From the NCBI GenBank assembly GCA_015501075.1, contig JADNYJ010000255.1, positions 1 to 49,558 of the forward strand: 49,558 bases of DNA, in the 5' to 3' direction. The notes beneath the pieces are model-generated. The model had not been told where the DNA came from, searched no databases, and worked only from the letters and a program-made list of their open reading frames with translations. Positions 22,298 to 32,602 of this stretch are shown one piece after another. The stretch comes from Gymnopilus junonius. Its lineage: Eukaryota; Basidiomycota; Agaricomycetes; Agaricales; Galerinaceae. Position 1 is the first letter of the stretch. Each line of letters opens with the position of its first letter. A program made the translations under genes and the position numbers.

Positions 22298-24798
22298 TCA
22301 ATTAGGTGTCTTAGGATTACCTGTCTCCTCGTTGACGGCTATATGTGTTCCATTGACAAGTGGTTTGGTTACCGTGATCGGAGCCGCCGTAGCCTCTTCA
22401 GAGGTACTGGGCCCCGAAGTTCGTCCTGTAGAAACAACGGAAGCTGTAGCAGCGTGCGCGGGCTGAGGAAAGCCGCCAATTGTAGATATGGTTTGAGTTG
22501 GGATCGGAACTGCTCCAGTGACTATAGGTCTAGTTACAGGTACAGCAGCAAAAGCCGGCCCATTGCTGGTCCGCCGATGTTTACGCCAAGCCTAGCCAAG
22601 CCACCCTGCAATTTCTTTGCTTCCTTAGCCTCCTTCGCTTCCTGCTTCTTCGCCTTTTTCTTCCTCCTCCCTCTTCGCTCTAGCTGCCTTCTCATTTCTT
22701 TCATCTTCCACCCATTTAGCGACTTCTTCTACAGCGCGCTCAGGGTCTTGCTTGCACGACAGAAGGAAGCCCTGTAGTTCGGCAGTAGAGAACTCATGTT
22801 CGAGTATTGAAGCCGCAAATTGTTTAGAGAACAAGTGAAGGATGGCCTCTTTCTCGGATGATGAGAGATGGGGGGATTTCTCGTCGGTCGAAGACCTTTC
22901 AGAACGTAAAGTGATGAAGGCTTCTGGATAGAATCTCAAGAATAGAGCAGCAGCCTGCGCTCTGGTGGCGAGCTTATACTGAATCTTCTTGTCAATTCTC
23001 CCAGGACGGAGAAGCGCAGGATCTAAACGATCAACATAGTTCGTCTAGAAATGAAAGTGTAAGATTCGTGTCAGTATTGGTGGGCCAGAAACGGCATGAA
23101 AAAAGAACTGACAGTAGCGAAGAAAATCTTTCCTTCCTCGCTCCCCACACCGTCTAACACATTCAATAAGCCTGACATGGTGACAGCTGAACGTCCTCGG
23201 GCACCTGGTCTTGCTGGAATACCAACCATACCGGCCATATATGCTGTTGCGCCTGCCAGCCCTGTCGCTTCATCGTCATCGAGTTCCTCGCGTGAGGGAA
23301 AGGCGCAATCGATATCTTCAATCAAGAAGATGGCTTGCTTTGGTATAGATGAAACCGCACGAGCAAGAAACGAATCATCAACGCTGAAAGAAATGAAATT
23401 ACTATGAGTAAATGATGGAATGGACACAGGTAAAATAAAGGAACTGACAATGTAGAAGCAAGCGAAAGTGAATATATTTCTAGCCCTAATTCACCCGCGA
23501 TGGCGTAAATGGTTGAACCTGGCAAAGCAGAAAATTGAGTCAGGCTCGCCCTATACAGTGAAGCCAAGAATGTCATACTCTTTCCAGTTCCAGGAGGCCC
23601 GTATAGCAAATACCCTCTACGATGAGGGATGCCAGCTTTGGTGTACCATTCCTCCATCCTGATGAACTCACGTGCATCTTCAATAAGGGAATTGATAACA
23701 CCCTCCTGCAGAATGATCGAACTGAGAGGCCGGCGAGCTTTACGCTTAGCACCATTCCAAGGAGAGGCAGGTCCGTACGCCGGCTAAACAAGAGTAAGAA
23801 AAGTTAGAAAACGAGGAGGGTCATATTGAGGTTCTGCGAACCTGATCGGCAGTGTGCACTGTTACGTGTGGTCGGCTTGTCTTCACATATCGCTGGCGGC
23901 CTTCCTCGACCAGGGCGGATAACGCAGACATTTTCCGTGTATATATACTGCGTTGCAGAAAATGAAGCAAGAATAAGAGTCAGCATGTCGAAAGTAAACG
24001 AAAGCAAATAGGCTGCAAGGGGAACAAGAAGCGGGAGCTCACGTTAAGTACAAGCGTCCCATCATCTGGAGCCCAGCATGCGGCATAAATGCCTGATTTA
24101 TGGAACGTCCAGTTCCCGAGGATCTCCGCACTTCCACCCAGTACCCATTCCATCTGAATAATTGAGGTTCTTCGTATGTAGGTACATATTCTGCATGGTC
24201 GTCGAAGTGACCATCCTTCCTTTGGTTCTCGGATTCGAGCTTGACAGACCATTGACGTAGGGAAGAGGTCGCATTAACGCGAAATTCTCGGGAACGAGTC
24301 CAAACCTGTTCTTCTGTCTGTTCACTTGGAAAGATAAGAATTGTTTTTCAATCGAGAAAGATAGATAGGAACGAACCAGGAGGAGAATGATCCATTCGTA
24401 GGCCGGGTCGCCTTCAGTAAATTGGGCGGTGATGGAATATTCTATAAAATAGGTTAAGATCGTCAATCGATTGTAAATCAAGAAACAATCAAGGGATCGG
24501 ACTCACGAAAGGGCTTGAACCTCCCCATAATCCACGAAAAAAACCTCCTGCCACCTTCAATGATCGAGCCGAGTAAGAAGAGCCTAATGCTGTCAATAAG
24601 GTATGAATTTGGACCTCCTGCGCCTACTCCTGCATTCCCAACACCATGAGGTCCTGTAACGGAGCCTTGGCCGTTAAGCAACCCTTGGATGATAGTGGCA
24701 AGGAATGAGAACCCCATGATACGTGACATGGCATTGGTGGAAGAGAACCAGGAATTCGAGTCTTGAGTATCAACTTCAGGTGACTGTTGAAAAGACAT
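22298..24798 (-). CDS. BCS1-like AAA ATPase, copy 1 (two C-terminal frameshifts)
   Basis: AAA protein of the BCS1 group; yeast Bcs1 is a mitochondrial inner-membrane translocase that inserts the Rieske protein into complex III. The start at 24798 ([12 protein letters not shown]) is followed by a hydrophobic stretch ([15 protein letters not shown]), [14 protein letters not shown] and BCS1_N-like sequence. The AAA core is [17 protein letters not shown] then PPGTGKS (Walker A), [16 protein letters not shown] (Walker B), [20 protein letters not shown] and [19 protein letters not shown]. The C-terminus has [18 protein letters not shown] and a Lys/Glu-rich coiled tail. The tail needs two one-base corrections: near 22654-22659, in an A/T run, and near 22556-22565. 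With them it reads [14 protein letters not shown] ... [13 protein letters not shown] and ends at 22298. The ATPase core itself is unbroken. Its true role need not be that of yeast Bcs1, since mushrooms carry many paralogues. Confidence 0.92.
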
Positions 24799-25663
24799 GG
24801 TTGAGGGATTCAAAGAGACTCGTTATCGATATCGATATGCCGAAGCGCTTATATGTCCGCGCGAAATGACTCGATAATGAGCGTTTATGAGGACAAGAAT
24901 AGAGCTTGAAAGTGTGGGCTGGACCCCGGTGTGTTCGGAAGACGTGGTCGCACACTTTCTTGTTAGGTATTGATATTTCTGTGAAAGAACAAAGAGTCAG
25001 CGCTAGATATCTCGTATGGTCTCGGGTGCGATGTAAATGCAAGCATGCATACCCAAATGACTCGACTGCTGCTGCGATTGTCAACGAAGACAACTGCGGA
25101 ACGCGGGGGCAAAGGGTTAATCAGCGGAACAAATGGTAATGAAAGTCCAAATGAAAGAGGCTTAGAAGCCCAGTGGTTTTTCAGTCTGAACTCTGGACAA
25201 GGCTTTGAAGAGAGGAAGGAAAGCGGACCCATGAGTGACAATTTTCGTTGATGACGTCCAGGGCGAACACGCGTTGATTGACATGAATGGGAGGACGGCC
25301 CGGCAGCCGTTGATCTTGGAGGAGGGCCCGTCTCAGGTCTGCACCAAGTCTGCAATTCGCGATAAATAAATGCTTGACATCAAGATGCATTGGTCCAAGG
25401 TAGACTGCAACTGGTAACGAAAACGAAGTTCTGACAGGCGAATAATCTGAGCGACTTACCATAAGTGCATAGCATGATATCACATTACGAGAAGAAGGCA
25501 TACATAAGGAGAACAGAAATATATTGGAAATATATAGAATGTGGGCATACTATAAGACCAAATTATGAGGATGATGATTGTATGATGATGATATACGTAT
25601 TACACGCTACGTATCATAAGAAAATAGGCAAAGCTTTTTGCATTGACATCCCAGCTGGAAATC
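24799..25663. other. Spacer between BCS1-like copies 1 and 2
   Basis: The left part is the promoter of copy 1 and holds a palindromic ATCGATATCGAT (24825-24836). Minus open frames at 24963-25355 and 25181-25501 have no recognised domain. The right end is AT-rich and is the 3' flank of copy 2. Confidence 0.4.
24825..24836. promoter_or_regulatory. Palindromic ATCGATATCGAT upstream of BCS1-like copy 1
   Basis: A perfect 12-base palindrome about 27 bases upstream of the ATG (minus strand gene). A similar ATCGATATCG with a nearby GAGACTCG occurs just upstream of copy 3 (31729-31738). A role in binding a regulator is only a guess. Confidence 0.35.
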
Positions 25664-28040
25664 TCAGTCAGTTGGCGATGCATTGACTTCCTTGTTGGTT
25701 CCATTGACTAGTGCCAATGGTTTCGTTACGGTTAGGACCTTATCCGACGAGGTAGCATCTGTGCCGGTACCTTGAGAGACGACTTTACCTGAGTCGGTGT
25801 CTGTGGATCCGGATGGAGGATGGACATCTTTACCAGCGCTTGCCGCAACGTTACTAGGAGAAACGGATCCGGAAGGAAGACTCCCGTTTGCATGACCAGT
25901 GTTAACCCCAAGCCTCGCCAATCCATCTTTAAAAAATTCGGCCTCCCTTGCATCCTTCTTAGCCTTTGCCTTCGTCCTCCTCTCTGCCTCCCTCTTCGCT
26001 TTCGCTGCTCTCTCCCTTTTTTCGTCTTCCACCCATTCAGCAATTCGTTCCACAGCATGCTCTGGTTCTTGCTTGCATGAGAGGAGGAACCCTTGCAATT
26101 CAGCTGTTGAAAATGTGTCTTCTGGTACTGCAACCGCAAATTGTTCCGAGAGAGAGCGGAGAATCGAATGTTTTTCAGAGGGTTCGAAAGGGATGGATTT
26201 ATCCGAGCCGGAGGATGTTTCAGAGCGCAAAGTAGTCATAGCCTCTGGATAAAATTTCAAGAACAAAGCAGCCGCCTGAGCACTGGTGGCTAGCTTATAC
26301 TCTATCTTCCTGTCAATTCTTCCAGGACGCATAAGAGCAGGATCCAACTCATCAACGTAGTTTGTCTAGAAGGCAGAAAAAAAAACAAAAGGTCAAGACA
26401 TTTTTCAAAGGATATACAAACTAGAACGCACCGTAGCAAAGAAAATCTTGCCTTCCTCACTTGCCACTCCATCCAGTACATTCAACAAACCAGATAATGT
26501 GACCTCTGAACGAGGCCTACGAGGGCGACCGCCGTTCCGGTATCCAATTGAATCCGAGGACCCTGCAGATCCGTCAGCCTCGAGCTCTTCACGAGAAGGA
26601 AAGGCGCAGTCAATGTCTTCAATGAGGAAGATTGCTTGTTTGGGTATGGCAGCGACAGCCCTCGAAAGGAATGCGTCGTCGATACTGAAAGAAAGCGGTT
26701 ATTTGTAAGTCAAGAAGGGGACGAATAAAGGCTGACAAAGTAGATGCAAGAGAAATAGAATAAATTTCTAGGCCAAGTTCACCAGCAAGAGCGTAAATTG
26801 TTGAACCTGAATAAACAAGGTTTTACGTCAGCGGTACCCTTTCAAAGAAGAAAGAGGCACATACTTTTCCCGGTTCCAGGAGGTCCGTAAAGTAAATAAC
26901 CTCTGCGATGCGGAATGCCAGCCTTGGTGTACCATTCCTCTGTCCTAAAGAACTCGCGCGCATCGTCAATGAGTGAACTGATAACGCCATCCTCGAGCAC
27001 GACTGAATTTAAAGCTCGGCGAGCTTTACGTTAACCCCATTGAACGTTTGGTCGACTCTGTAAGACGGCTGCAAAAAATTGGTCAAACTTAAATAACGAT
27101 GTAATTCTAGGACCAACCTGATCAGCGGTATGAACTATGACGTGTGGTCTGCTCGTTTTCAGATATCGCTGGCGGGCTTCTTCCACCAGGGCAGACAAGG
27201 CGCCCATATCTCGGGTATATATCCTGTCATAAATGGAAGGAATGAGTATGAGAAAGTTGTTCAAGGGAAAATAGCAGCAAGGAAAACTTACGTCAAAGAT
27301 ATGTTTCCAAGGCCCGATCTCCACCATGAGGCGAATACGAGTAGACTGTTGTTCGTTCAACTTCCACCCAATGGCCCTTCCATCGGAATATCTGAGGATG
27401 TCCGTACGAAGGCACGTAATCCACATGCTTTTCTTCATCGTCATCCTCTTTTTTCTCGTCAGATTCGAGTGTAACGGACCATCGTCGCTTGGATGAGGTG
27501 GCGTTAACATAGAAGTGTCTGGAACGACTCCATATTTTTTCTTCCGTCTTTTCATCGATTTGAGAATTAAATAAAATTAAAAAAGATCCAACAGAGACGA
27601 ACCAAGAAGAGAATAAGCCATTCATAAGTCGGGTCGCTCTCTACAAATTGAGCTGTGATGGAGTACTCTGTAGGTTGTGAGGAAAGCCACGATTCAGATG
27701 TTGAACGGTAGCTTAGTACCTTGATAATATCAGTGAACTTACGAAGAGGCTTGAATCTTCCCATAACCCATGCAAGAAATCTCCGTCCACCTTCAATAAT
27801 CCAGCCGAGTAAAAGTAGCTTAAGACTGTCAATAAGATAGGAGTTTGGCCCTCTGACACCTGCACCGACGTCGCCAGTAACAGTGCCTTGACTATTAAGC
27901 AATCCACGGAGGACACTGACAACGAAGGAGAACCCTGCGATACGCGAGAAATTGTTATCAGAGGGGAACCAAGAGCTGCCTTGATATGACTCTTCGGCAG
28001 ACATGTTGGATGGCTTGAAAGAGAACCCGATATCAGACAC
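25664..28040 (-). CDS. BCS1-like AAA ATPase, copy 2 (one frameshift)
   Basis: Second tandem BCS1-like paralogue. The first ATG is 28040 (MSDIGFSFKPSN); an inner ATG at 28004 (MSAEESYQGSSWF) matches the start of the other copies better. It shows GFSFVVSVLRGLLN, NSYLIDSLKLLLLGW, a BCS1_N-like middle (YSITAQFVESDPTYEWLI, VDYVPSYGHPQIFRWKGH), [46 protein letters not shown] and MRPGRIDRKIEYKLATSAQ. The C-terminus ([18 protein letters not shown], then a KAKREAERRTKAKAKK coil) is open to the stop at 25664. One base is missing around 27030-27034, where TTCAATGGGGTTAACGTAAAGC should read ...NGVKRKARRA as in copy 1; no intron signals explain it. The rest, including Walker motifs and arginine finger, is in frame. 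Confidence 0.92.
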
Positions 28041-29324
28041 TGAGGATGCAACGAGAATATAGGAAGAGGCTGTGTGAGATTAATGAATGCTAAATTCTAA
28101 ACGCGGTAAGGGTATACATACAAGATACGAAGACAATAAGCTTGATGATTAGTGAGGGATGTGTAAGTGAAGATAAGTTCAAGGAAGGACGAGTGGCTCA
28201 CCTCGGTCAGCAGATAACTGATTGAGATGATTTACTTTAGCATAACCCAGTAGTCTTTATATACATATAATAGATGGGCCTTAGGGCCACTCTTGTACAA
28301 TAAGATTCAAGAATAGTAAATATACGGGTCTTCGACAATGCATAAGAATGTGATGCATTGGCTCCATCAGACGTACTGTTGTTTTTGTTGGTGTAAATTC
28401 CAACAAAGGTACCCGCTTCAAAGTTCGCAAATAAAGCGCTAGTCGATTCAAATTGGCGCAGCAAACACAGATAATTGAACTGATGTCGCTTTGCCGCCTT
28501 TTGCGCATGCGCACATGCATCCCAGAGAGTATCTTTGTCTAACATTCAGATCGCCGAGTAAAGAAGCAGGCTCAAGGGCCTTATCATGCATTTTGAACAA
28601 TTGTGGAAGAGAACTGGGTTAGCAACTGTGACGCAAGACACAGCCAGACCATTGTCGAAGGCGCGTGTTGGGGACTTGGGGCCAATCGGGGGCCTATTGC
28701 AATTTGCCTATTGGACAAAAAAGCCACTATGTAATAAAGGTTATTAATCGGGCCCATTGGCAAGGAAAGCATGAATTTCTTGGATAGAGTAACCCACATA
28801 GTTATAGCGGTTCAACGTTTAATGTAGGTTCAGATTTACGCACTACTGAGCCAGGAGCGAGTTAGTGACCGTGACCGTTGAACGTTTGATTATTTGATGG
28901 TCACGTAACGTTTATTTTAGCTATCACGTGGACGGGTAGACTGAACGCGACGCGCGTCTTCTTGCGTCCTCTTTATCTTTTTCCAGGAAATCAACTTGTC
29001 TTATAAATACAGGTCCGTCTACAGGAGCATATGAATAATTCTGGGAAAGAAATTTGACGTAAGGACTTCAGAACTAAGTATTGGCGTGTTAAAAAAATTA
29101 ATTTGTAGAAAAAGAACCAAAAATTGAGCACCATATAACTAAACACTAGATTTTTAAATCATGCTATATTGCAGGTAGCATTGACGACTACTCAACAAAG
29201 TACTTACATGGCCTTTATATATAACTCTTGGACAGGTCAAAATTAGTGTCGTATGACTAGACACAGTGTTGTTCAGCTATAATTACAGTAAGTAAGGATT
29301 TAAATAAAAGCTAACGTAAATTTT
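28041..29324. other. Spacer between BCS1-like copies 2 and 3
   Basis: About 1.3 kb with no supported gene. A minus open frame at 28237-28545 is free of stops but has no recognised domain or splice signals. The section 29040-29324 is AT-rich. A 16-base GTGACCGTTGAACGTT at 28871-28886 recurs at 44978-44993. Confidence 0.4.
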
Positions 29325-31703
29325 TTAACTTGAAGTCTCTGACCCATTTCTTGCCCTATTGACTTGTGAATCGTTGATAAATGACTTCGTAACAGATAGA
29401 GGTATGACTGGAATAATAGCAGCAGTCTCATCTGGGGAAGCAGATGCAGGATCCGGGTCTGGGGGAATGACAGTAGTTGAGGGAACGTTTGTAGGTTGAG
29501 TAAGGGCGTCATTTGTAGCAGGCGCTTCGACGACAGTAGGAACTGGTCCGGATACGTCTCCAGGTGTAGGTAGCAAAGGAGGAGTAACACTTCCAGAACT
29601 AGAAGGTTCGCCTCCGTTCGCGTCACCAACATGCAACCCAAGTCTTGCCAACCCACCCTGCAACTTCTTCGCTTCCTTCGCTTCCTTCTTCTCTTTAAGC
29701 CTTGCTTTCCTTTCTTCCTCCCTCTTCTCCCTTGCCACTTTCTCGTTTTTCTCATTTTCAACCCATTTAGGGATTTCTTCGACAGCACGCTCAGGGTTCT
29801 GCTTGCACGAGAGGAGGAACCCTTGTAACTCGGCGGTGGAGAACTCGTGTTCTGGCACCGAATCCCCAAACTTTTCTGAGAGAGACCGGAGAATGGCCTG
29901 TTTCTTGGAGGGCGTCAAATGGACCGATTTTCCCCATCTTCCAAAATTTCGAACTGTAGAGTAGTAAAAGACACAGGATAGAACCTCAAGAACAATGCAA
30001 CTGCCTGTTCTCTGGTGGCCAGCTTGTATTGAAATTTCTTGTCGATTCTTCCAGGGCGCAGAAGAGCAGGGTCTAAATGGTCGACATAGTTTGTCTATGG
30101 AGCATGAAAAAAAAAAGAGTTATTGATCGCCAATTGCAGAATTCGAGAGTAAGAGCTCACAGTAGCGAAGAAAATCTTGCCCTCCTCGCTTGCGACTCCA
30201 TCCAGTACGTTCAACAACCCAGATAAAGTGACAGCTGACCGTGCTCCACCACGACCTCGTTGACCATTGTATCCCATTGGGCTATCTGACCAGTCATTTT
30301 CATCGTCGTCGACATTCTCGCGAGAGGGGAAGGCACAGTCAATGTCCTCGATGAGGAAGATCCCTTGTTTTGGCATACGCGCGACAGCTTGCGCCAGGAT
30401 TGAGTCATCGACACTAACGGAACGATTATTTGCAAGTTGAGAGGCATAGCATGGCAAAAAAAAAAAAAATAGATTGTCGAACCTACAGAAAATTAAATGT
30501 CTAACATCTTTCAAATAAATAAAAAACGTACTTTTTCCAGTGCCTGGAGGCCATAGAGTAAATAGCCCCTGCGATGCGGAATGCCAGCGTGGCTGTACCA
30601 ATTTCTGCCGCAATGAACTCGCGCGCGTCTTCAATGAGCGAATCAAGAACTCCCTCCTGGAGGATGATCGAACTTAAGGGTCGACGGGTTTACGTTTGGT
30701 TCCATTCCAAGGTGAATCACTTCCATATGTTTTCTGTGTTATTCGAAAAAGATCATGATAAAAAAAGGATGAGCTAATTTCATAACTTGAACGAACCTGA
30801 TCAGCAGTGTGTACCATAACGTGAGGTCTACTCGTTTTCAGATATCGCTTGCGGGCTTCTTCAACCATGGCAGACAAGGCACCCATATCACGCGTGTACA
30901 TCCTGGTGTAATGAAACGAAACAGATATCAGATGTGCATTTTCAAGAAAAGGAGCAATAAACCGAAAACAAGACAGAGACTCACGTCAAATATAAGAGTT
31001 TCCTATATGGCTTTCCAGGTTCATAAAAACTATCTTCTCTTTGGGACACTTGTACCCAGTAGCCCTTCCATTTGAATAACTGAGGTTGGTCATACGTTGG
31101 AACGTATTCTGCATGGTCTTCATCGTTATCATCCTTCTCCTGCTTCTTCGATTCGAGTTTAACAGACCATTGCTGCATGGACGACGTAGCATTAACACGG
31201 AAATTGCGAGAACGACTCCATATTTTTTCTTCCGTCTGCCCATTCGATCAAGATGATTACAAAAAAAGAAGTGTAACAGAGACGAACCAAAAGGAGAACG
31301 ATCCATTCATAAGCAGGATCGCTTTCTGTAAATTGCGCTACGATTGAATATTGTGTAAGTTATAAGGAACATCGTGAGTCAGGAAGGTTAGCTTAATGCC
31401 AGTTAACTCACGAAGAGGCTTGAATCTCCCGAGAATCCACGATAAAAACCTCCGTCCACCCTCAATAACCCAACCAAGCAGGAACAGCCTTACGCTATCG
31501 ATAACGTAAGAGTTCGGCCCCCCTCCAACTCCCCCACCTAGGCCGCCTGCACCAGCAACAGCTCCTTGACCATGGAGCAATCCATGCAGGACATTGACAA
31601 GGAAGGAGAACCCCATGATATGCGACATCGCGTTCTGAGAAGAAAACCAGGAGTCATCTTGAGCGGCGAATTGAACATCAAATGGTTGTTCAAAGGACAT
31701 CAT
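29325..31703 (-). pseudogene. BCS1-like AAA ATPase, copy 3 (at least four frameshifts)
   Basis: Third tandem BCS1-like paralogue; possible pseudogene or sequence error. The N-terminus (MMSFEQPFDVQFAAQDDSWF, GFSFLVNVLHGLLH, NSYVIDSVRLFLLGW) and the middle (EYVPTYDQPQLFKWKGYW) are intact. The core has [44 protein letters not shown] and [17 protein letters not shown]. Compared with copies 1 and 2, single bases are missing near 30686-30690 (KRKARRPL), near 30600-30605 (before [12 protein letters not shown]), near 30549-30553 (between LLYG and PPGTGKS, inside the Walker A region) and near 29928-29936 (before SVHLTPSKK). No in-frame nonsense substitution was noticed; every break is a one-base loss, and three lie within about 140 bases. 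This pattern fits consensus error at least as well as decay. The C-terminal tail is open to the stop at 29325. Confidence 0.85.
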
Positions 31704-32602
31704 TTGAGAGACTCGGATTCAAAAAAAATCGATATCGTTACCTCCAAAGACTTGAAGGTCTTATAAACTCTTGGTCGGAGGTGGCTCTGCTCCTCAGTCT
31801 CGCAAGAATAGGACCAAAAGCTGTGCGATGAAATCTAGGGTGTAGATCTTTGGCGTTAATCAGCATAGGTTTGTTCATCATGGGCGCCCAACTGGCAACT
31901 GGGCGCCATCAGGAATCATCCTCTACACAGAGAACTCGAAGGGTTGTCACTTGTGAAGCCCATCGCACGGCAGACTGAGGTTGCATTGTAACAATTGCAA
32001 AGACGTAGAAGCAGATGGAGGAGATTATCTATGTCTAAAAAATCCCGAATGTCTTTTGGCCTTGACAAAAGAAGGAGAGGCGGTACCATGAACGGCAGGG
32101 CTTCTGGCAACATGCGTTTCGATGTGCTTTGATTGGACAGGAGCGAAGATCGGACCGTGTGCCGTAGAGAAAATTTTGGCTTGTGTATTGATCTGCGCTG
32201 CTCTGTACGTTGAGCAGGAGCAGATATTGCTGTGTATGTACATACTTTTAGGACGCACCATAACGTAAGAGCGATAAAAAAAAGAAATGAAGGAGGCCAT
32301 GCACAATGGAAGCAAGGGCACATGCAAGTGTCATGAAATATCGTGATTCGTGAAGGGTAGAATAGAAATGATGTCTAAGTGTACCTATGTAATGCAAGCA
32401 TAACCCATGATTACCTTAAGAATATAGGTGTCATAAAAAGCAAGCCAAGGAATAACCAAGCAAAAGAAATGTGGGATAGAATAACTCCAGAGAAAAGGAT
32501 ATTTGATGTAAGTCAGTAGGTAAGTATGTGTCGCGTCAGTGCCATCCCCACTACAACCTGGGATGCGTAGTATACCCGCCGCCAGGCGGTCGATTTGCAT
32601 CA
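31704..32602. other. Spacer between BCS1-like copy 3 and the zinc-finger gene
   Basis: Holds the copy 3 promoter with ATCGATATCG at 31729-31738 and a palindromic repeat at 31881-31908. Minus open frames around 31916-32327 show a hydrophobic stretch but no recognised domain. Confidence 0.4.
31881..31908. repeat. Short palindrome pair TGGGCGCC(CA)
   Basis: TGGGCGCCCA (31881-31890, itself a perfect palindrome) is followed after nine bases by TGGGCGCCA (31900-31908). The arms GGCGCCCA and TGGGCGCC can pair to an 8-base stem with a 9-base loop. Confidence 0.6.

Noticed and set aside
28005..28040. N-terminus MSDIGFSFKP of BCS1-like copy 2 resembles the MSDIN leader of mushroom cycloamanide precursors
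   Set aside because: It is followed directly by a BCS1-like protein, lacks the core-and-recognition-sequence layout, and the sister copies start differently. The likeness is chance.
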